A stretch of 64,000 nucleotides of DNA from Lineus longissimus (GCF_910592395.1 NC_088323.1:5332001-5396000); one strand, 5' to 3'. Shown: positions 13,201 through 24,750, counted from the stretch's first letter. Program-made: numbers and translations. Notes: generated from the sequence alone by a model not told the origin.

Positions 13201-16200
13201 CTGTCACCAGCTGCGATGATGGCAAACTGTTTTGATGGCAACAGTATAAACAGAGTCTTGTTGCAAACACCCGCAATGATATGTTTGCGATTTTTATCGC
13301 AGGTCCCAGCAACAGAAATTGCTTGTTTTCATGGCGTTTTAGTCGCCCTTCAAAGTTAATCGAGCCTACGTTTTGAAGTCTTTGACGTCGTCTTTAAAAA
13401 TGTCTCATTGCAGCACATACGAAATACAGTTTTACAGCGGGCGGGCAGCAAGAATCATATGGAGAATGTGGATGAGGAGACCGAGGCCAAATTAGCGCAG
13501 GTAGGCAACTAGTTCTCATATAGCCTTGGTTAGGTGGCGCCACTATCCAGTCGCTCACCGATCAATCTGACGATAGAAGTCAATACAGGTTCAGCAGTAT
13601 TGTTTTTTTTGCCTCAGATCATGTATATTGCTTTTGTTTTCTGTAAGAAGCAAATATGATTCAGAATTTTTTACCTGGCCTTTGTTTGGCTAGGATGAAC
13701 TTTTTATAAAGTCCGGCGTCTTTCTTCAGGAAATGAAAGAGGTGAAAGAAAAAGAAGACGACGATGTTGTGGTGATACAAGAAACGGAACCAACGCGGTC
13801 GCCGCCACCATTACAGGCCACGCCCCCTCAAGCCCCGCCTGCTCTGCTGCTGGCTAGCGAGCTCGAACTCCAGCAGAAAGAACGTGAATCATTCCTACAA
13901 CAACAGAGAGAGCTAGTTGCTAGCCAAGCAGTAAGTTTGAACTTTCGTGTATTTAAAAAAAAAATTGTTAAAGGATGAGCTCTACTTGAAGTTAACTGTG
14001 TAGAAATGCCTTGCCAGATGTCAATCTGTCTGTTATTCTCAATCTTCTCTGTCTCTTTCACAGCAGCAGGTCTCCCCTCCGCGGCCCATCATCCACCGTC
14101 CCCTGTCGCGGACCCACTCAAGTCCCGTCGTCACATTCAACATGCAGTCGCAGGATCCGAATAAACGGTTACGCTACACGACAGGTATCGCCTACGACAG
14201 TTTGATGCTGAAGCATCAGTGCGCCTGCGGGAATAATACGACACACCCGGAGCATGCTGGGAGATTACAAAGTATTTGGGCGCGGTTGCAGGAGACGCGA
14301 CTCGTCGACCGATGTGAGGTAAGTTGATTTTGCCGGCAGCCATTCTCCCAGGGCTAAAGTAGCACGGACAGGGTAGGCTGCTTGGTAAGTTGGAAAGTCT
14401 GATAAGATTCGGCAATCAGGGCAAGTAGTTCTCCAGGGTGAAAATGGCTGGGAAAATTTGTCAGTATTTCACGCACGTTGTACGTTATTGTCAACCTCTC
14501 TTTCTTTGTTACAGCGGGTCAAATCGAGAAAGGCCACCATCGAAGAGTTACAGTCAGTTCACAGTGAGGCTTATGCGTTATTGTACGGAACGAATCCCCA
14601 CAATCGACAAAAACTTGATCCAAAATTATTGGAAACGTTGCCGTTGCGTTTCTGTTTACTGCCATGTGGGGGGATCGGTGTTGACTCCGACACGGTCTGG
14701 AATGAGGTGCATACGTCACATTCGGCCAGAATGGTAAGAGTTGTCAGTTTGACGTTTTCCTAGAGGTGGCAACACACACACATCACAACAGTGCTGGGCA
14801 CGTGTTCTTGATAAAAGTACCAGTTTCCAAGGAAGTATCGCTATTGTCCAAGGCTCCAGAGAGGCTTTCCACAAGACCGCAGCAGTTCTGACTTCTGAAT
14901 TTATTTCATTCAGACTTCTATCTAACGGTGCTTCATAGACCTATCCTCATCTTTCAATTCCAGGCTGCAGGATGCGTCGTCGAGCTTGCATTCAAAGTTG
15001 CCATGGGCGAGCTGAAAAATGGACTGGCGATAGTGCGGCCGCCGGGACACCACGCGGAGATCCAACAACCAATGGGATTCTGCTACTTCAATAGCATCGC
15101 GATCGCGGCAAGACAACTGAGGGAACGATTGAAAGTTGAGAAGATTCTCATCTTAGACTGGGTGAGTAGAAAAAGTACTTCCGTCTGCTTGCTATGTTGT
15201 TGTTTTCCATTCACTTCAGGCGCGTCTGCTCAGAAAGACAGAACAATGACCAATGCCTCTGACACAGGCAAATGATTCTGCATCAAACTCTGCGTAAAAT
15301 AGCTTCAGTTCTTGTTCTTTATCGCCTCGTGTATGTAACTGAAGTTGGGCACCAAATCGTCAAAAGCTGTAAAATGATGGGGTGTCCTGAATTATTATAC
15401 AGATATTTTGCCCTATTTCAAAAATAGTTTCATTATTTTGCCCTTCCAGGATGTTCATCACGGAAATGGAACGCAACAAATATTCTACAACGACCCGAAC
15501 GTTTTGTATCTGTCGTTACATCGTCATGACAACGGGAACTTCTTCCCGGGAACGGGTGCGCCGGAGGAATGCGGCGAGGACCAGGGCCTGGGATTCAACG
15601 TGAATCTGGCGTGGTCAGGTGGTATCAGTCCACCAATGGGTGATGCGGAGTATATGGCGGCATTCAGGTTAGTTGACAAATCTTATGAGAATTTCGACGT
15701 GGGATATTCGTTAAATTTCAAACCCTCAAGTAGTTAGTGTTCAAATGATTACTGTAGTGTCTGGGGGAGAGAAGCAAGGATTGCGTTTCTGGATGAACCA
15801 ACGCGACTTCCTTGCTCATCAAAGTCCTTCAGACATGACTTGAACCAAAGGTTGCCTTGGAGGAAAAGACTCCCTGGAGAATAGCACCACTCGCCAAAGT
15901 CGGACCACTAGGCCAATAAACCCAATTGGCACCTAACCGTAGTGGCACGCAGGATACGCTCATCCCGCCTTGGAGGAGGATTACTCCTAGGAGAATGACC
16001 CCTCCAAGTGCAGAGCGAACGCTGAAGAAGAAGAAGAAGAAGAAGAAGAAGCACTGAGTGCAGAGCAAAAGCTGAAGAAGAAGAAAAGTTTGAGATTTTG
16101 TTCTGACCTCTGATGCTTTTCCCTTCAGGACAGTGATTATGCCGATCGCGCGGGTGTTCAATCCAGACATTGTTCTGGTATCTGCAGGTTTTGATGCGGC

Positions 16201-17235
16201 TACGGGTCATGCGCCACCCCTTGGTGGCTACTTGGTATCATCTGCATGTAAGTAGAGGTTCTTGAGAGCTGTCGGTGTATTGTTTTAATGATGTCAGAGC
16301 CAAGTGCAGTGGAACTTAACTGAGCAGACACCTCTGTCAGCAAGTGCAATGGAACTTAACTGTGCAGACACCTCTGTCAGCAAGACACCCTCTGTGTGTA
16401 AGGGACACTGATTGGCTTGTTACATGACGTTGACACATTACCTCCTAGTCTAGGTTGAGAGATTCTAGTCCTGGTAAAGTTCAGGAACCAAAAAATTTGC
16501 AAATGTTACAGCAAAATACAGCATCTTACTTTAACATCTTCATAAATTGTCAACGTTCCAGGTTTCGGTCTCATGACGCGGCAGGTCATGACTCTGGCGA
16601 AAGGAAAGGTAGTTTTGGTGCTCGAGGGAGGTTACGATTTACCCGCAATCTGTGATGCGTCCGAAGTTTGTGCTCAGGCTTTATTAGGGGACGAGGTCAG
16701 TATTAATACGCGTATGAGCGTGCATTGGTTTTTAAAGGGCGCTGTGGCATTCTGGGTAAAGTGTCAACTCCCAGTCTGAGGGTCGTGGGTTCAAACCCCA
16801 GTCTGGTCACCCATTTATACTCTGTTCTAAGATTCCTGTTTGACAACAGTACTCTTAGTCTTAAATTGTCTGCTGGCAGCCGAATCACTCCCTTCTCTGC
16901 TCTTGCCAAGGTACCTAACTTTCCGCAGAAGTTCTCAAATTTCTCACCATTCCAATTTTCAGATCCCGCCTTTAAAAGAGGAGGAATTGTGTCGACCACC
17001 GTCAAAGCCTGCCATAGAGACACTGAACACTACAATCCAAATGCAGCGTGACTATTGGCCGGTCTTAATACGGCACGCCGGCTCCATAAACTATTCACTT
17101 GTCGAAGCACAAAAACTAGAACGGGAAGAGGCAGATACTGTGACGGCCCTGGCGTCATTGTCAATGGTTGCCGGGCATGGGAGTTTGAGTGATACGGGAT
17201 CGTCGCAGGAATCTGAACCGATGGAAGAGTCATGA
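1181..17235 (+). CDS. HDAC4: Class IIa histone deacetylase (HDAC4/5/7/9 family), 19 coding exons
   Basis: Signal-regulated transcriptional co-repressor that binds MEF2 and shuttles between nucleus and cytoplasm. Exons: 1181-1220, 1510-1718 (or 1733), 2422-2651, 3148-3260, 5166-5288, 5474-5586, 8443-8586, 9180-9303, 9696-9918, 10273-10432, 13414-13500, 13730-13930, 14064-14318, 14515-14733, 14964-15161, 15450-15667, 16129-16247, 16562-16695, 16963-17235; all phases agree, giving about 1060 residues (human HDAC4 1084). Visible: Gln-rich coiled coil; MEF2-binding [12 protein letters not shown] (~130-141); 14-3-3 sites RKTASEP (S199), RTQSAP (S449), RTHSSP (S608); deacetylase domain from ~627 with RPPGHHAE (H776/H777), DVHHGNG (D814, H816), GFDA (D907) and EGGYDL (Y950); C-terminal EPMEE. 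Y950 replaces the vertebrate class IIa histidine. Exon 2 ends at 1718 by homology or at the stronger donor after 1733. The first exon has an acceptor before 1155 and stays open upstream, so the start may lie outside the window. An invertebrate single-copy orthologue is likely, so the symbol stands for the family. Confidence 0.95.
3394..3520 (+). repeat. tRNA-derived SINE-like fragment in HDAC intron 4
   Basis: An A-box-like TAGCCTGGTGG lies near 3397, followed about 30 bp later by a degenerate B box. The next module (AGGATTG.. TTTCTGGATGAAC near 3448) is found again at 15777 in HDAC intron 16, so this is a dispersed family. It is degenerate, and no target duplication was identified. Confidence 0.4.
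4990..5140. repeat. Dispersed repeat, copy 1 (before HDAC exon 5)
   Basis: This stretch resembles 47880-48070: both have a GCCGACA start, an AT-rich core with AAAATTTCCAATTG, and an end reading ATTGTGTATAA.TGCATT then TCTATTTTCCTG. The copy stops about 25 bp before the acceptor of HDAC exon 5. The family is not recognised. Confidence 0.5.
5322..5415. repeat. 36-bp minisatellite, about 2.6 units, HDAC intron 5
   Basis: Units beginning TACACTCC at 5325 and 5361, and a diverged third near 5397, recur every 36 bp. Each contains GAGGTAGTGACTTCAGAAGC. It lies between exons 5 and 6. Confidence 0.75.
8656..8773. mobile_element. Short inverted-repeat element (MITE family A), copy 1
   Basis: About 118 bp. 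The ends are inverted repeats built on GATATGAATAAAGTCTAGCA and its complement (CTAGTCTTTATTCATATC), with ~33-bp arms around a ~50-bp centre. Related copies are at about 22266-22364 and 63248-63373. It lies in HDAC intron 7 directly upstream of the duplicated exon fragment at 8822-8866. No coding capacity, so it must be non-autonomous. Confidence 0.75.
8822..8866 (+). pseudogene. Diverged duplicate of the 3' part of HDAC exon 7
   Basis: Compared with 8542-8586 (end of exon 7), 33 of 45 bases match with no gap. The translations are [15 protein letters not shown] and [15 protein letters not shown]. The frame is open, the length is a multiple of three, and a GTGAAA donor follows, as in exon 7. 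Similarity stops at the left, where MITE family A lies about 50 bp upstream, and no strong acceptor is obvious. It could be a relic of exon duplication or a cassette using a weak acceptor. Confidence 0.6.
9764..9790 (+). repeat. CAG trinucleotide run coding polyglutamine in HDAC exon 9
   Basis: Nine uninterrupted CAG codons lie in frame in exon 9, within a Gln-rich linker between the MEF2-binding and deacetylase parts. A pure, single-codon run of this kind is prone to length change. Confidence 0.9.
10162..10281 (+). repeat. 70-bp tandem duplication of the HDAC exon 10 splice acceptor
   Basis: 10162-10211 and 10232-10281 align over about 50 bp. Both contain AGACCCAATT and then TTATTTCAGACATCG, so there are two acceptors 70 bp apart. 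The downstream one (exon from 10273) restores the conserved 14-3-3 motif RTQSAP and is the productive site. The upstream one (exon from 10203) joins in phase but reads to a TGA about 26 codons later. Confidence 0.75.
10433..13413 (+). other. HDAC intron 10 (3 kb)
   Basis: The intron separates the exon with the RTQSAP site from a short acidic-linker exon. It is AT-rich and mostly unrecognised. It contains the retroelement GIY-YIG relic at 12944-13126; nothing else gene-like was seen. Confidence 0.7.
12944..13126 (+). pseudogene. Retroelement GIY-YIG endonuclease relic
   Basis: The frame starting at 12944 reads [20 protein letters not shown], later [20 protein letters not shown]. This matches the C-terminal half of GIY-YIG endonuclease domains carried by Penelope-like and similar retroelements, whose usual pattern is HFN.PGH..D, then RE..WI..L.T..P.GLN. 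A TGA at 13043-13045 interrupts the frame and no reverse transcriptase is adjacent, so it is a dead fragment. TCACCAAGTCAGT occurs at both edges (12935 and about 13158). Confidence 0.6.
15735..15990 (-). repeat. tRNA-derived SINE in HDAC intron 16
   Basis: On the minus strand an A box (TGGCCTAGTGG) at about 15915 and a B box (GGTTCAAGTC) at about 15845 are spaced as in a tRNA. The 5' flank (GTGCCACTAC then GGTTTATTGGCCTAGTG) recurs at about 55650-55690. The distal module (TTTCTGGATGAAC on the plus strand) is shared with 3450-3480. Confidence 0.55.
16024..16050. repeat. GAA trinucleotide microsatellite, HDAC intron 16
   Basis: About nine GAA units, followed at about 16071-16086 by a short second run in a partly duplicated context (GAGTGCAGAGC before each). 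Confidence 0.85.
16301..16384. repeat. 40-bp tandem duplication, HDAC intron 17
   Basis: CAAGTGCA(G/A)TGGAACTTAAC begins at 16301 and 16341 and is followed each time by CAGACACCTCTGTCAG. Two units. Confidence 0.8.
16716..16810 (+). repeat. tRNA-like SINE head in HDAC intron 18
   Basis: TGGCATTCTGGGTAAAGTG (A-box region) is followed by GGTCGTGGGTTCAAACCCC (perfect B box). It starts ~35 bp after the exon 18 donor. No clean tRNA cloverleaf forms, so it is taken as a tRNA-derived repeat and not a tRNA gene. Confidence 0.55.
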
Positions 17236-20200
17236 GGTGGCGCCATCTCTCTGTAAATGTTGACAACGTACAGTAGTTAGATCGCCTGCATGCCTTTCGT
17301 CCCGACACTATCTGGTGTTGTTCACGTGAAGTGTTAGAATAGGCCACGTACTCGGGTGAGCTTGGTCTACTGAAAAGTGACCAAGATTTGGAAGTACCCC
17401 CTAACCGGTTCAAAGATCCATTTCGGTTCACGTAGTGACTATGATTTGGAAGAAACTGGTTCTAAGATCCATTTCTGTGCAGTTGGTGACCAAGGTTTGG
17501 AAGAAACCAGTTTGGAGATCCGTTTCTCAACTGTCGAGATGTTGAGAGAGATGGCATTGGAAAGATTCGAAAGAGTTCATGAGAGAGTTTTGTCAATTGA
17601 AAAAGTTTGGAAATGATTGGATTTCAGAATGTGATTAACAAAAACAGTGCAATGTTAGCCAAATTACGACTAAATCTAGGACGTGTCGAGGTATTAGACT
17701 GATCAGTTCAGATGGTGAGGCGTGAAAAATCGGGTGAGGAGTACTGGAGTAAAGGATTGTAAAAATAGCACCGCTTGTGCGAAACAAGTACCAGGAATGT
17801 TTTAAGTTCGTACAATCTCAAAATATCTAAGATGTATTTTTGTGTCTGAACATCACGATTTTGCTACGGTAGCATGAGATAGGTCAGTATAAACGTGTTT
17901 TCGTATCTGGTTTAGAATTCTGTCGAATTTTCTGGGTCGCGGTCGATGTGGTCTCCATTAATTCATTTATTGTGACGTCGACATTGGGTGGGCAGTAACG
18001 AAAGCTTGACTGAGGGGTGGGGCCCATCAGCTGCCCTAAAAACATGTGTCAGACAAGATTGGAAACCATGGTAACAGCTTTAGCCGCACTTCTAGTTCTC
18101 GCATGTGCACTGTTTAGACGTGTAAAAACTGACAAAATTTGAATGGGCATATTTTTTTGCTAAGAGTGTTAGATGTTCATTGAAATTTATTTTGTATGAT
18201 TTGAATATTTGAATGTCAAAAATTCACACAAATGTAGAGTTTACGTAACAATGAAAGATGGTTTATTTTCAAGTTTTTGTGCAATTTCACGAATGTGTCT
18301 GATCGTGTTGAAGCGTCAGAACCACCTCTGTAAAATACAATATTTTAAATAGTTTAGCCAAAATGTTTTCAGTTTTTTTAAAGCACTGGGCACCAATTTC
18401 AGTGTTCACTCCATTTGAGTTAAGTTGACTATAAATACTGTGTCGAGACTGCACCCCCATGTACATTGATGTACTAGTAAAATCGTCATGTTACTCTGCT
18501 GTCCTTACATAAAAGTAACTTCAGGACAATATTCCAGACACAAAATGGAAAGTGTTTACATGTTGTGACGAAATCCTATACGGTATTACCGCAACATCAG
18601 CCATGGGCCGCAATTCCTTTATAGAGGGCAGCACGGTGGCTCTCACGTGATTCACAACACGGAATAGGCTGCCCTGTTTTAGTTGTGGTTCATGCCTGAT
18701 TTCTTGTGGTATTTGTAAATTGCGTTGAAATAGCACGTACTGTACAAAGGTTCGAGACTCTATCAAATGAAAAATGTTAGTGACATATTTAGTCTAAATT
18801 TGTATATCTGTCATCAGGTGGCCATGGCAACAACCAACGCGACCAAACTTAAAGGGGCTGTAAGAGCACCTCAGATTTTTATAAGTTGTTTTATAGTTTA
18901 ATTTTGTCTGTTAGGCGGCGTTGTTTGTGGCGATGGTGGCCATTCTGTATGTGCTCAATCTTTGATTTTGTGATTGGATAGATCAATATGAACTTGTTGT
19001 GTACATTTCTAGTCATTTCAATGTATCAGTATTTGAACCTAATGTAGTAAAATATTGTATACATTTGGATTAATTATAAAGATATCGTTAGGTGGCGCCG
19101 ACAAGAAGCCCCCCGGCAAATTTACGTAAAGCAATTCTATAATATAAAATAGATGTAGATGTCATATATATATATTGAGAAGATATCTATATGTTTATAA
19201 GAAATACTGTGTGCAGACGTCATTTAAGTGTGCTTAGATTTTGTGACCTTCGACCTCGGATGTTGCCTAAGGTCACAGTTTTTTTTTCCACAGTTTGGGC
19301 TGTGACATTTGTTATTGAAAATCCCATTGGAATATCACATAACTCTCTATTATTTTTCTTGTTTGACACTTCAGTCTCAATCAATATTAAAATAGCCAGC
19401 AATTTCACTTTCTAAAAAAAGGAATTATTTCAAGTTCTCACGTAGTGTTTGGATATTTTCAGGATGTCAGCAATTTATTTGAGCCTGGCACTCAGTTGCA
19501 TAATAATAGACCAACGTTTCTCGCTTAACCCTTGCCTACTGAGAGAAAAAAGTCACAGTTACTTAGTTGCCTCACACTGTCACTCATTATAATTACACTT
19601 GGTGCTGCCATCTATTCATTAATTAGTGTACTAGGGGCCAGCGTAAATTTTGTGGTTATCGTGCAGAGGATGTTGTCGCTTGTTGTCATGGTAACAAAAC
19701 AGACACATATTCTCGTGTATATTTCATTTGATATGCTAGCAGACGGTGATCGTTGACCCCATCCCCAGCCTTCCCCAGATCAACACCGCGAGTCATGGCC
19801 GACTCAATTATACTTGGTTGCATTAGAGATTGAAGAAGAGCCAATCACAGCAGGTTATTCTGGTATTCCCGTAAAATGGTCAGTTACTTTATGCATAGAA
19901 TGTAAATATATTTAATAGAGACCTATCGTCTGCCTTTGTTGAGCTTTAATTGCTGATTACCAAAATATCACATAGTTATACTGTAAGCTCAGTTTTGTCT
20001 GTGACTGTATTGATTAACAAATGAAGGATTTTGTATCCTTGAGGAAAGAGCAATGTGTTTTGAGTAAGGTAGGCTGGTACAGTTATAGCCCCATGGCAAT
20101 TATTACTCCCTGTGTGCATGAAAGGAAACACTTAAGGCATAAGGTTGGTATTAAGTTGAATGTGGCAGTGGTAGTGTGTAGTTTCGGATGTCTATGGAAA

Positions 20201-21522
20201 GTTCGCGGAATTGAGATGAAATATTACACTTGCAAACAAAACAGAGTTTACAGTAGACACACGTATCTTCCATTTTAAAATTACGTGGAAAGAGTAGAAA
20301 TTATTTTTTATTTAGGTAGAATATTCTTATTCTTATTGGGTTTTAGAGTGATGCCCACTGAAGAATTATATGGTGGATTCTTCTTCAAACTGATTGAAGA
20401 TCGGCATGAAAACATCACTGATATTAAATACGGGGCTGCTATTTATAAAACTTCTTCAAAACCAAAGACACATATTTGTGATATGAATTTGAAGCTGTAA
20501 TATGTTGAGAGACTTCAAGCTAGGTGAATGAGGTGTACCCGCTGTAAGGATTCCCAGCACATTATCACTTCCTTCTTCTTGAAAATAACTCACCCCCTCA
20601 CCCCATCCCCAGCACTCATCCAACCTTGTACAAATTCCCCTAGATTGTATACACCTAGTTTGCTTCTGATAAATCGTACCCTCATGATTCATCTTCGTTG
20701 TAAATCAGTACCTGATTAGTCTCCTGCTGTAGTCCCTTTCAATGAATCTTGAAGTAATCACGGGCGCATGAAGATATCAGAATCATAGGGATTGATCAGC
20801 CCCAAATAATACACCCACACAACTGATAGAATAATGCACATTTCACTATTTTGAGTCCCAAGTTTTATGTGGCTTTGGTGTTGGCTGTCGATCACTACAA
20901 AGGGTGGTTGAATTTGTTATATCTTCACTCGCCTGTGATCACATAGTGATATGGAAATGTTGTGTTGGCAGAGAGATAATCTTTCAATCTGCTTGTACCT
21001 GAACCAAAAGGCCATTTTCCAAAGTCACCTTGAATCCTTCCTGACTTGAAACTCTGAAATGTGTGTCATATTACAAGTAATCTTGGACCAAATTGCAATT
21101 TTTTCGATGTCAGTGTATTGTTTTTGTACAGATTGTCGTGTACACTCTTCAACATGGCGGAGAAAAGCTAGCGTATTTTCACAACAAACTATTGTGAAAT
21201 TAAGCCATCTTGAGTTGCTTTTCATTATAATGCGATCTAGGGTCACTAAATGACGTTTATTTGACCAGCTCCCTGTTACACTGTTCATGTGGGCAGATAG
21301 TACATATGATTATCTCAGAGTCTTCTTTATCAAGCTAAGAGAAACACAATGTATAATATGGACTAAACAGGCCTAGATGATTCTGTAAACCTCGTAGAAA
21401 ATGTTGGTATGGTTGTTGAAAATCTATCCTAGGAGAGTATCAGGCATTATGGTGCTTTACATATTTTGAGTTCTTGAACACATGTTGTTACATGTTGATT
21501 AAAAGCTTGCAAAAATCACCTA

Positions 21523-21634
21523 TCAGAGTATGTGGCAGGTTTTGAACTTAGATGGCCGGAAATAATGAGTTTTACAGTTCAGAGTATGTGGCAGGTTTTG
21601 AACTTAGATGGCCGGAAATAATGAGTTTTACAGT
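21523..21634. repeat. Perfect 56-bp tandem duplication
   Basis: TCAGAGTATGTGGCAGG begins at 21523 and again at 21579. I saw no difference between the two 56-bp copies, which points to a very recent duplication or an assembly artefact. Confidence 0.9.
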
Positions 21635-22265
21635 ATCATAAACATACCACCCAGTGTTGTACTCAATATGTTCGAAAGCACAAAGATTTCAAAACTATAA
21701 ACATATTTTGTACTCAATCGGCGCATAGGTAATACAGCTTCAAGTTATCTGAATACTTAAATCCTGTTTAATTGAAAGTCACATTTGTTAGTACAGGTAA
21801 TCTATTGATTTTGTAGTACCAGTATCATTTGGCTGGTATTCATGAAAGAATTTCATACCAGTAGCTCTTGATTTGACAGTGTCTGTAGAGTCTTTCTTTA
21901 TTTTCAAAATGTATATTTTAAACTCATGAAAAATTGTGTAAAAATCGTCTGGATCATAAGAAATGTAAAAATTGATGATATATTTTCAAACTGACTTCTA
22001 GAGAGATGAACAGATATTGTTATCTAGTGAAAGTGTAGTAGCTGTCTTGTAACAAGTTGGGGCAACGAACAGAACCAATTGAGGGTATGCTAAACATTCT
22101 GCTAACTGAAATCTTGGGACAACACCAGCTTGTCCAAAACACACTGAATGCTCGATGATTTGGTCGCTAACCAATCCTAAGGCATTTCTCATGGTCTACT
22201 ATCCCAACTTGATACAAGACTGCTGTACCTTTTATCTTGTTTTTTGTTCGACACACGTTCAAATG

Positions 22266-22364
22266 TAAATTACTTAATGCTTTTACTTTCGTTTTGTACA
22301 GGATGACCCAGTGTAAATGTACATGTACAGTAAAAGCATTTACTAGTCTTTGCTTATATCACCC
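22266..22364. mobile_element. MITE family A, copy 2 (degenerate)
   Basis: It has the arms AATGCTTTTACT and GTAAAAGCATTTACTAGTC, and the same centre (TTTTGTACAGG, then GTGTAAATGTACATG) as 8656-8773. The left arm is eroded. Confidence 0.65.
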
Positions 22365-23439
22365 ATGAACTGTACAATGGTTGTCACCATCTGCAGTTGA
22401 GCGAAATGGTTTAAAGTTGCGATTATCCTTTGAGCGTGTGTTGAATCAAAAATACTGGCGATATGATTTTTGATGACTCTGGAAGGTGGCGTTGTGATTT
22501 GTTATTTTTGTGCATGGCGCACACTGAGGCGCCCCTTCCTTCGACTGGTTCTTTAGTATAGTATGGAGGACAGAAGAATTATGATTTATACGAAAATATG
22601 TCGACATGATTTGCGCGGAGACTATGAAGAAAAATCTATGAAATTTCACTCAACTATCTATCTTGTGGTAGTTCATGGAATTAGACGCGAGTGGTTTTAA
22701 TGTTGTCTTAACAGTACTAATCCCTTTGCCAGATGGTCCTAGACCAATATTCTTGAAGTTTCGAAAACGTTTATGGCGATTTGTTTCTTTACATTCTCCG
22801 GGAAAAGGTGTCTCCTGCTATGGTTATGTTGTGGTATTATCTGTGATGATTTAAGCAGCAAGTTCATATACTCTGCGTAGCTACCATGTCATGTGACAGA
22901 CAAGATGGCCGCCATTCAAAAGACAATTCGTTGGCCTGAACTTTTCAGTGATCAGGAGGTCTTGTGAAAGAAGTTGTGAATCTGACTGTATGAAGTTGGA
23001 GAGTGGGTGATCACTTTTCCCACAAATTTGTTAAAGGTTGAAGAATAATGTTTTGAATGGAGCCAACTTGATTGTCATCATTTAAAGTCATTGTAAAAAT
23101 GCTTCAGATGGGAATAAACGTTGTATGTAAAATGGGATATTGGTCTCTGATATTCCTCTTTGGATTGTGCCAGTGGAATGACCCTATGGCTATGTACAAG
23201 ACTCACTCTGTGCTATACATGTAGGGTATGTCAGTACACATGGTGGTGTTATGTACTGGCTATACACTGGTAGCAATGAATTGGACATTTTTCCACTATA
23301 AATGACAAAGAATGTGGCCTTTGGGCTGTTATTCCTGTCAGTGGAGCAATTCTTGATTTAGATGTGCTTGTAGTCAAGTGACACTGAAATGGCACTTTTT
23401 GCTATTACTGGACTTGCGACCGACAAATCAATGGATCTC

Positions 23440-24750
23440 CAGTCAATAACCTGTGAATACCAATGTCCTCAACCGTCTTTTGTCACCTCCAACATCATCT
23501 CTGAATCTCTTCACTCGCCTGTGAATAACACTGTCTGCAACAGTGTATTTTCACCACCAACCATCTCTTCACTCGCCTGTGAATACCACTGTCCTCAACA
23601 GTCTATTGTCACCTCCAACATCATCTCCAATCATCTGTGAATCTCTTCACTCGCCTGTGAATACCACTGTCTTCAACAGTGTATTGTCACCTCCAACCAT
23701 CTCTGAATCTCTTCACTCGCCTGTGAATACCAATACCGTCTATGCCTTCTGTCACCTCCAACACCTCTATTGTCTTGTGTCACAAACCCAACAGCCCACA
23801 ACAAAGGTCTTTTGTCACATTTGAATGCAAAAGTCCTCTACCATCACCTTCTCAAACCGTCCCCGAACATCTTCTGTCGCCACTGTCAATGTCCTCATCT
23901 GTCCCCTCCGAAAATCCCACCCAAGCCCCGAACGTCTTCTGTCGCCACTATCAATGCCTATCAATGTCCTCTGTCCCCACCCAAGCCATTCCTGAATGAT
24001 CGTCATCTCATAATCATAAACATCATAACAGGCCTCTAAATAGTGGCAAATAGGAGGTGAGAGAAGACAGTAGAGAAGTACCCAGGGATTCCATGAGGTG
24101 TGACGTTCAGGGATGGCTTAAAGAACTAGGGAGATGAGCGCAGAATGTTGAGGACACCTCCTAACACCATGAGCCGTCCCTGGATATCATTTCTCGCCTC
24201 TAAAAGTGAACGTCCTCTACTGTTCTCAAGCCACCCCTGAACGTCATCTCTCGCCTCTGAATGCGAATAATGTCATATACTGTCTTCTGTCGCCTCCCAA
24301 CACATCAAGCCATCTCTGAACATCGTCTCCCGCTCCTAAAAGCGAATGTTGGGAGGCAACAGAAGACAGTACGGGACAGTGACATTCAGGGGCGAGAGAT
24401 GACATTCAGGGATGGCTTGAGATGTTTTGGGGTGACCATGACAGAAGAGGGTATTCGCTTTCACAGGCAAGAGATGACGTAGGGTTGACTGAATTAACTT
24501 GAAACGTTTGGAGGCGACAGAAGACGTTCTGGGATGGTTGGTGATGAGTTTGGGAGGTGACAGAAGACATTCGCATTCAGAGGCGGCAGAAGATGTTCAG
24601 GGACGGTTGGTGGTGTGTTGGGGAGGTGACTGAAGACAGTAGAGGACATTCGTGTTCAGAGGTGACAGCGATGACGTTCAGGGGTTGAGGTTGAAATGTT
24701 GTGAGGTGCCGGAAGACAGTGTGGGGCGTTCGCCTTCAGGGACGAGAGAG
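23440..24750. repeat. Degenerate ~60-75-bp satellite with internal orientation switches
   Basis: Variants of one motif recur about 18 times: cores such as GACAGAAGACAGTAGAGGACA, AGATGACGTTCAGGG and GATGGCTTGAGATGTT, or their complements. Up to ~24340 most units lie in one orientation (CTGTCACCTCC, TCACTCGCCTGTGAATACCA); from ~24350 they lie in the other. The same family recurs at 35040-35480. Reading frames through it are fortuitous. Confidence 0.8.

Larger units (their letters stand above)
17236..23120 (+). other. Low-repeat stretch after HDAC stop, possible long 3' UTR
   Basis: No protein-coding gene recognised. The sequence is AT-rich and mostly unique, with two small insertions (21523-21634 and 22266-22364). 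The first plus-strand AATAAA noted downstream of the HDAC stop is at 23113-23118. Class IIa HDAC mRNAs in other animals have long 3' UTRs, so much of this could be transcribed UTR; that is inference. Confidence 0.3.

Noticed and set aside
23389-24039. Several Ser/Pro/Thr-rich frames of 80-95 codons
   Set aside because: They are translations of the satellite repeat at 23440-24750; the apparent internal peptide repeats follow the DNA unit.
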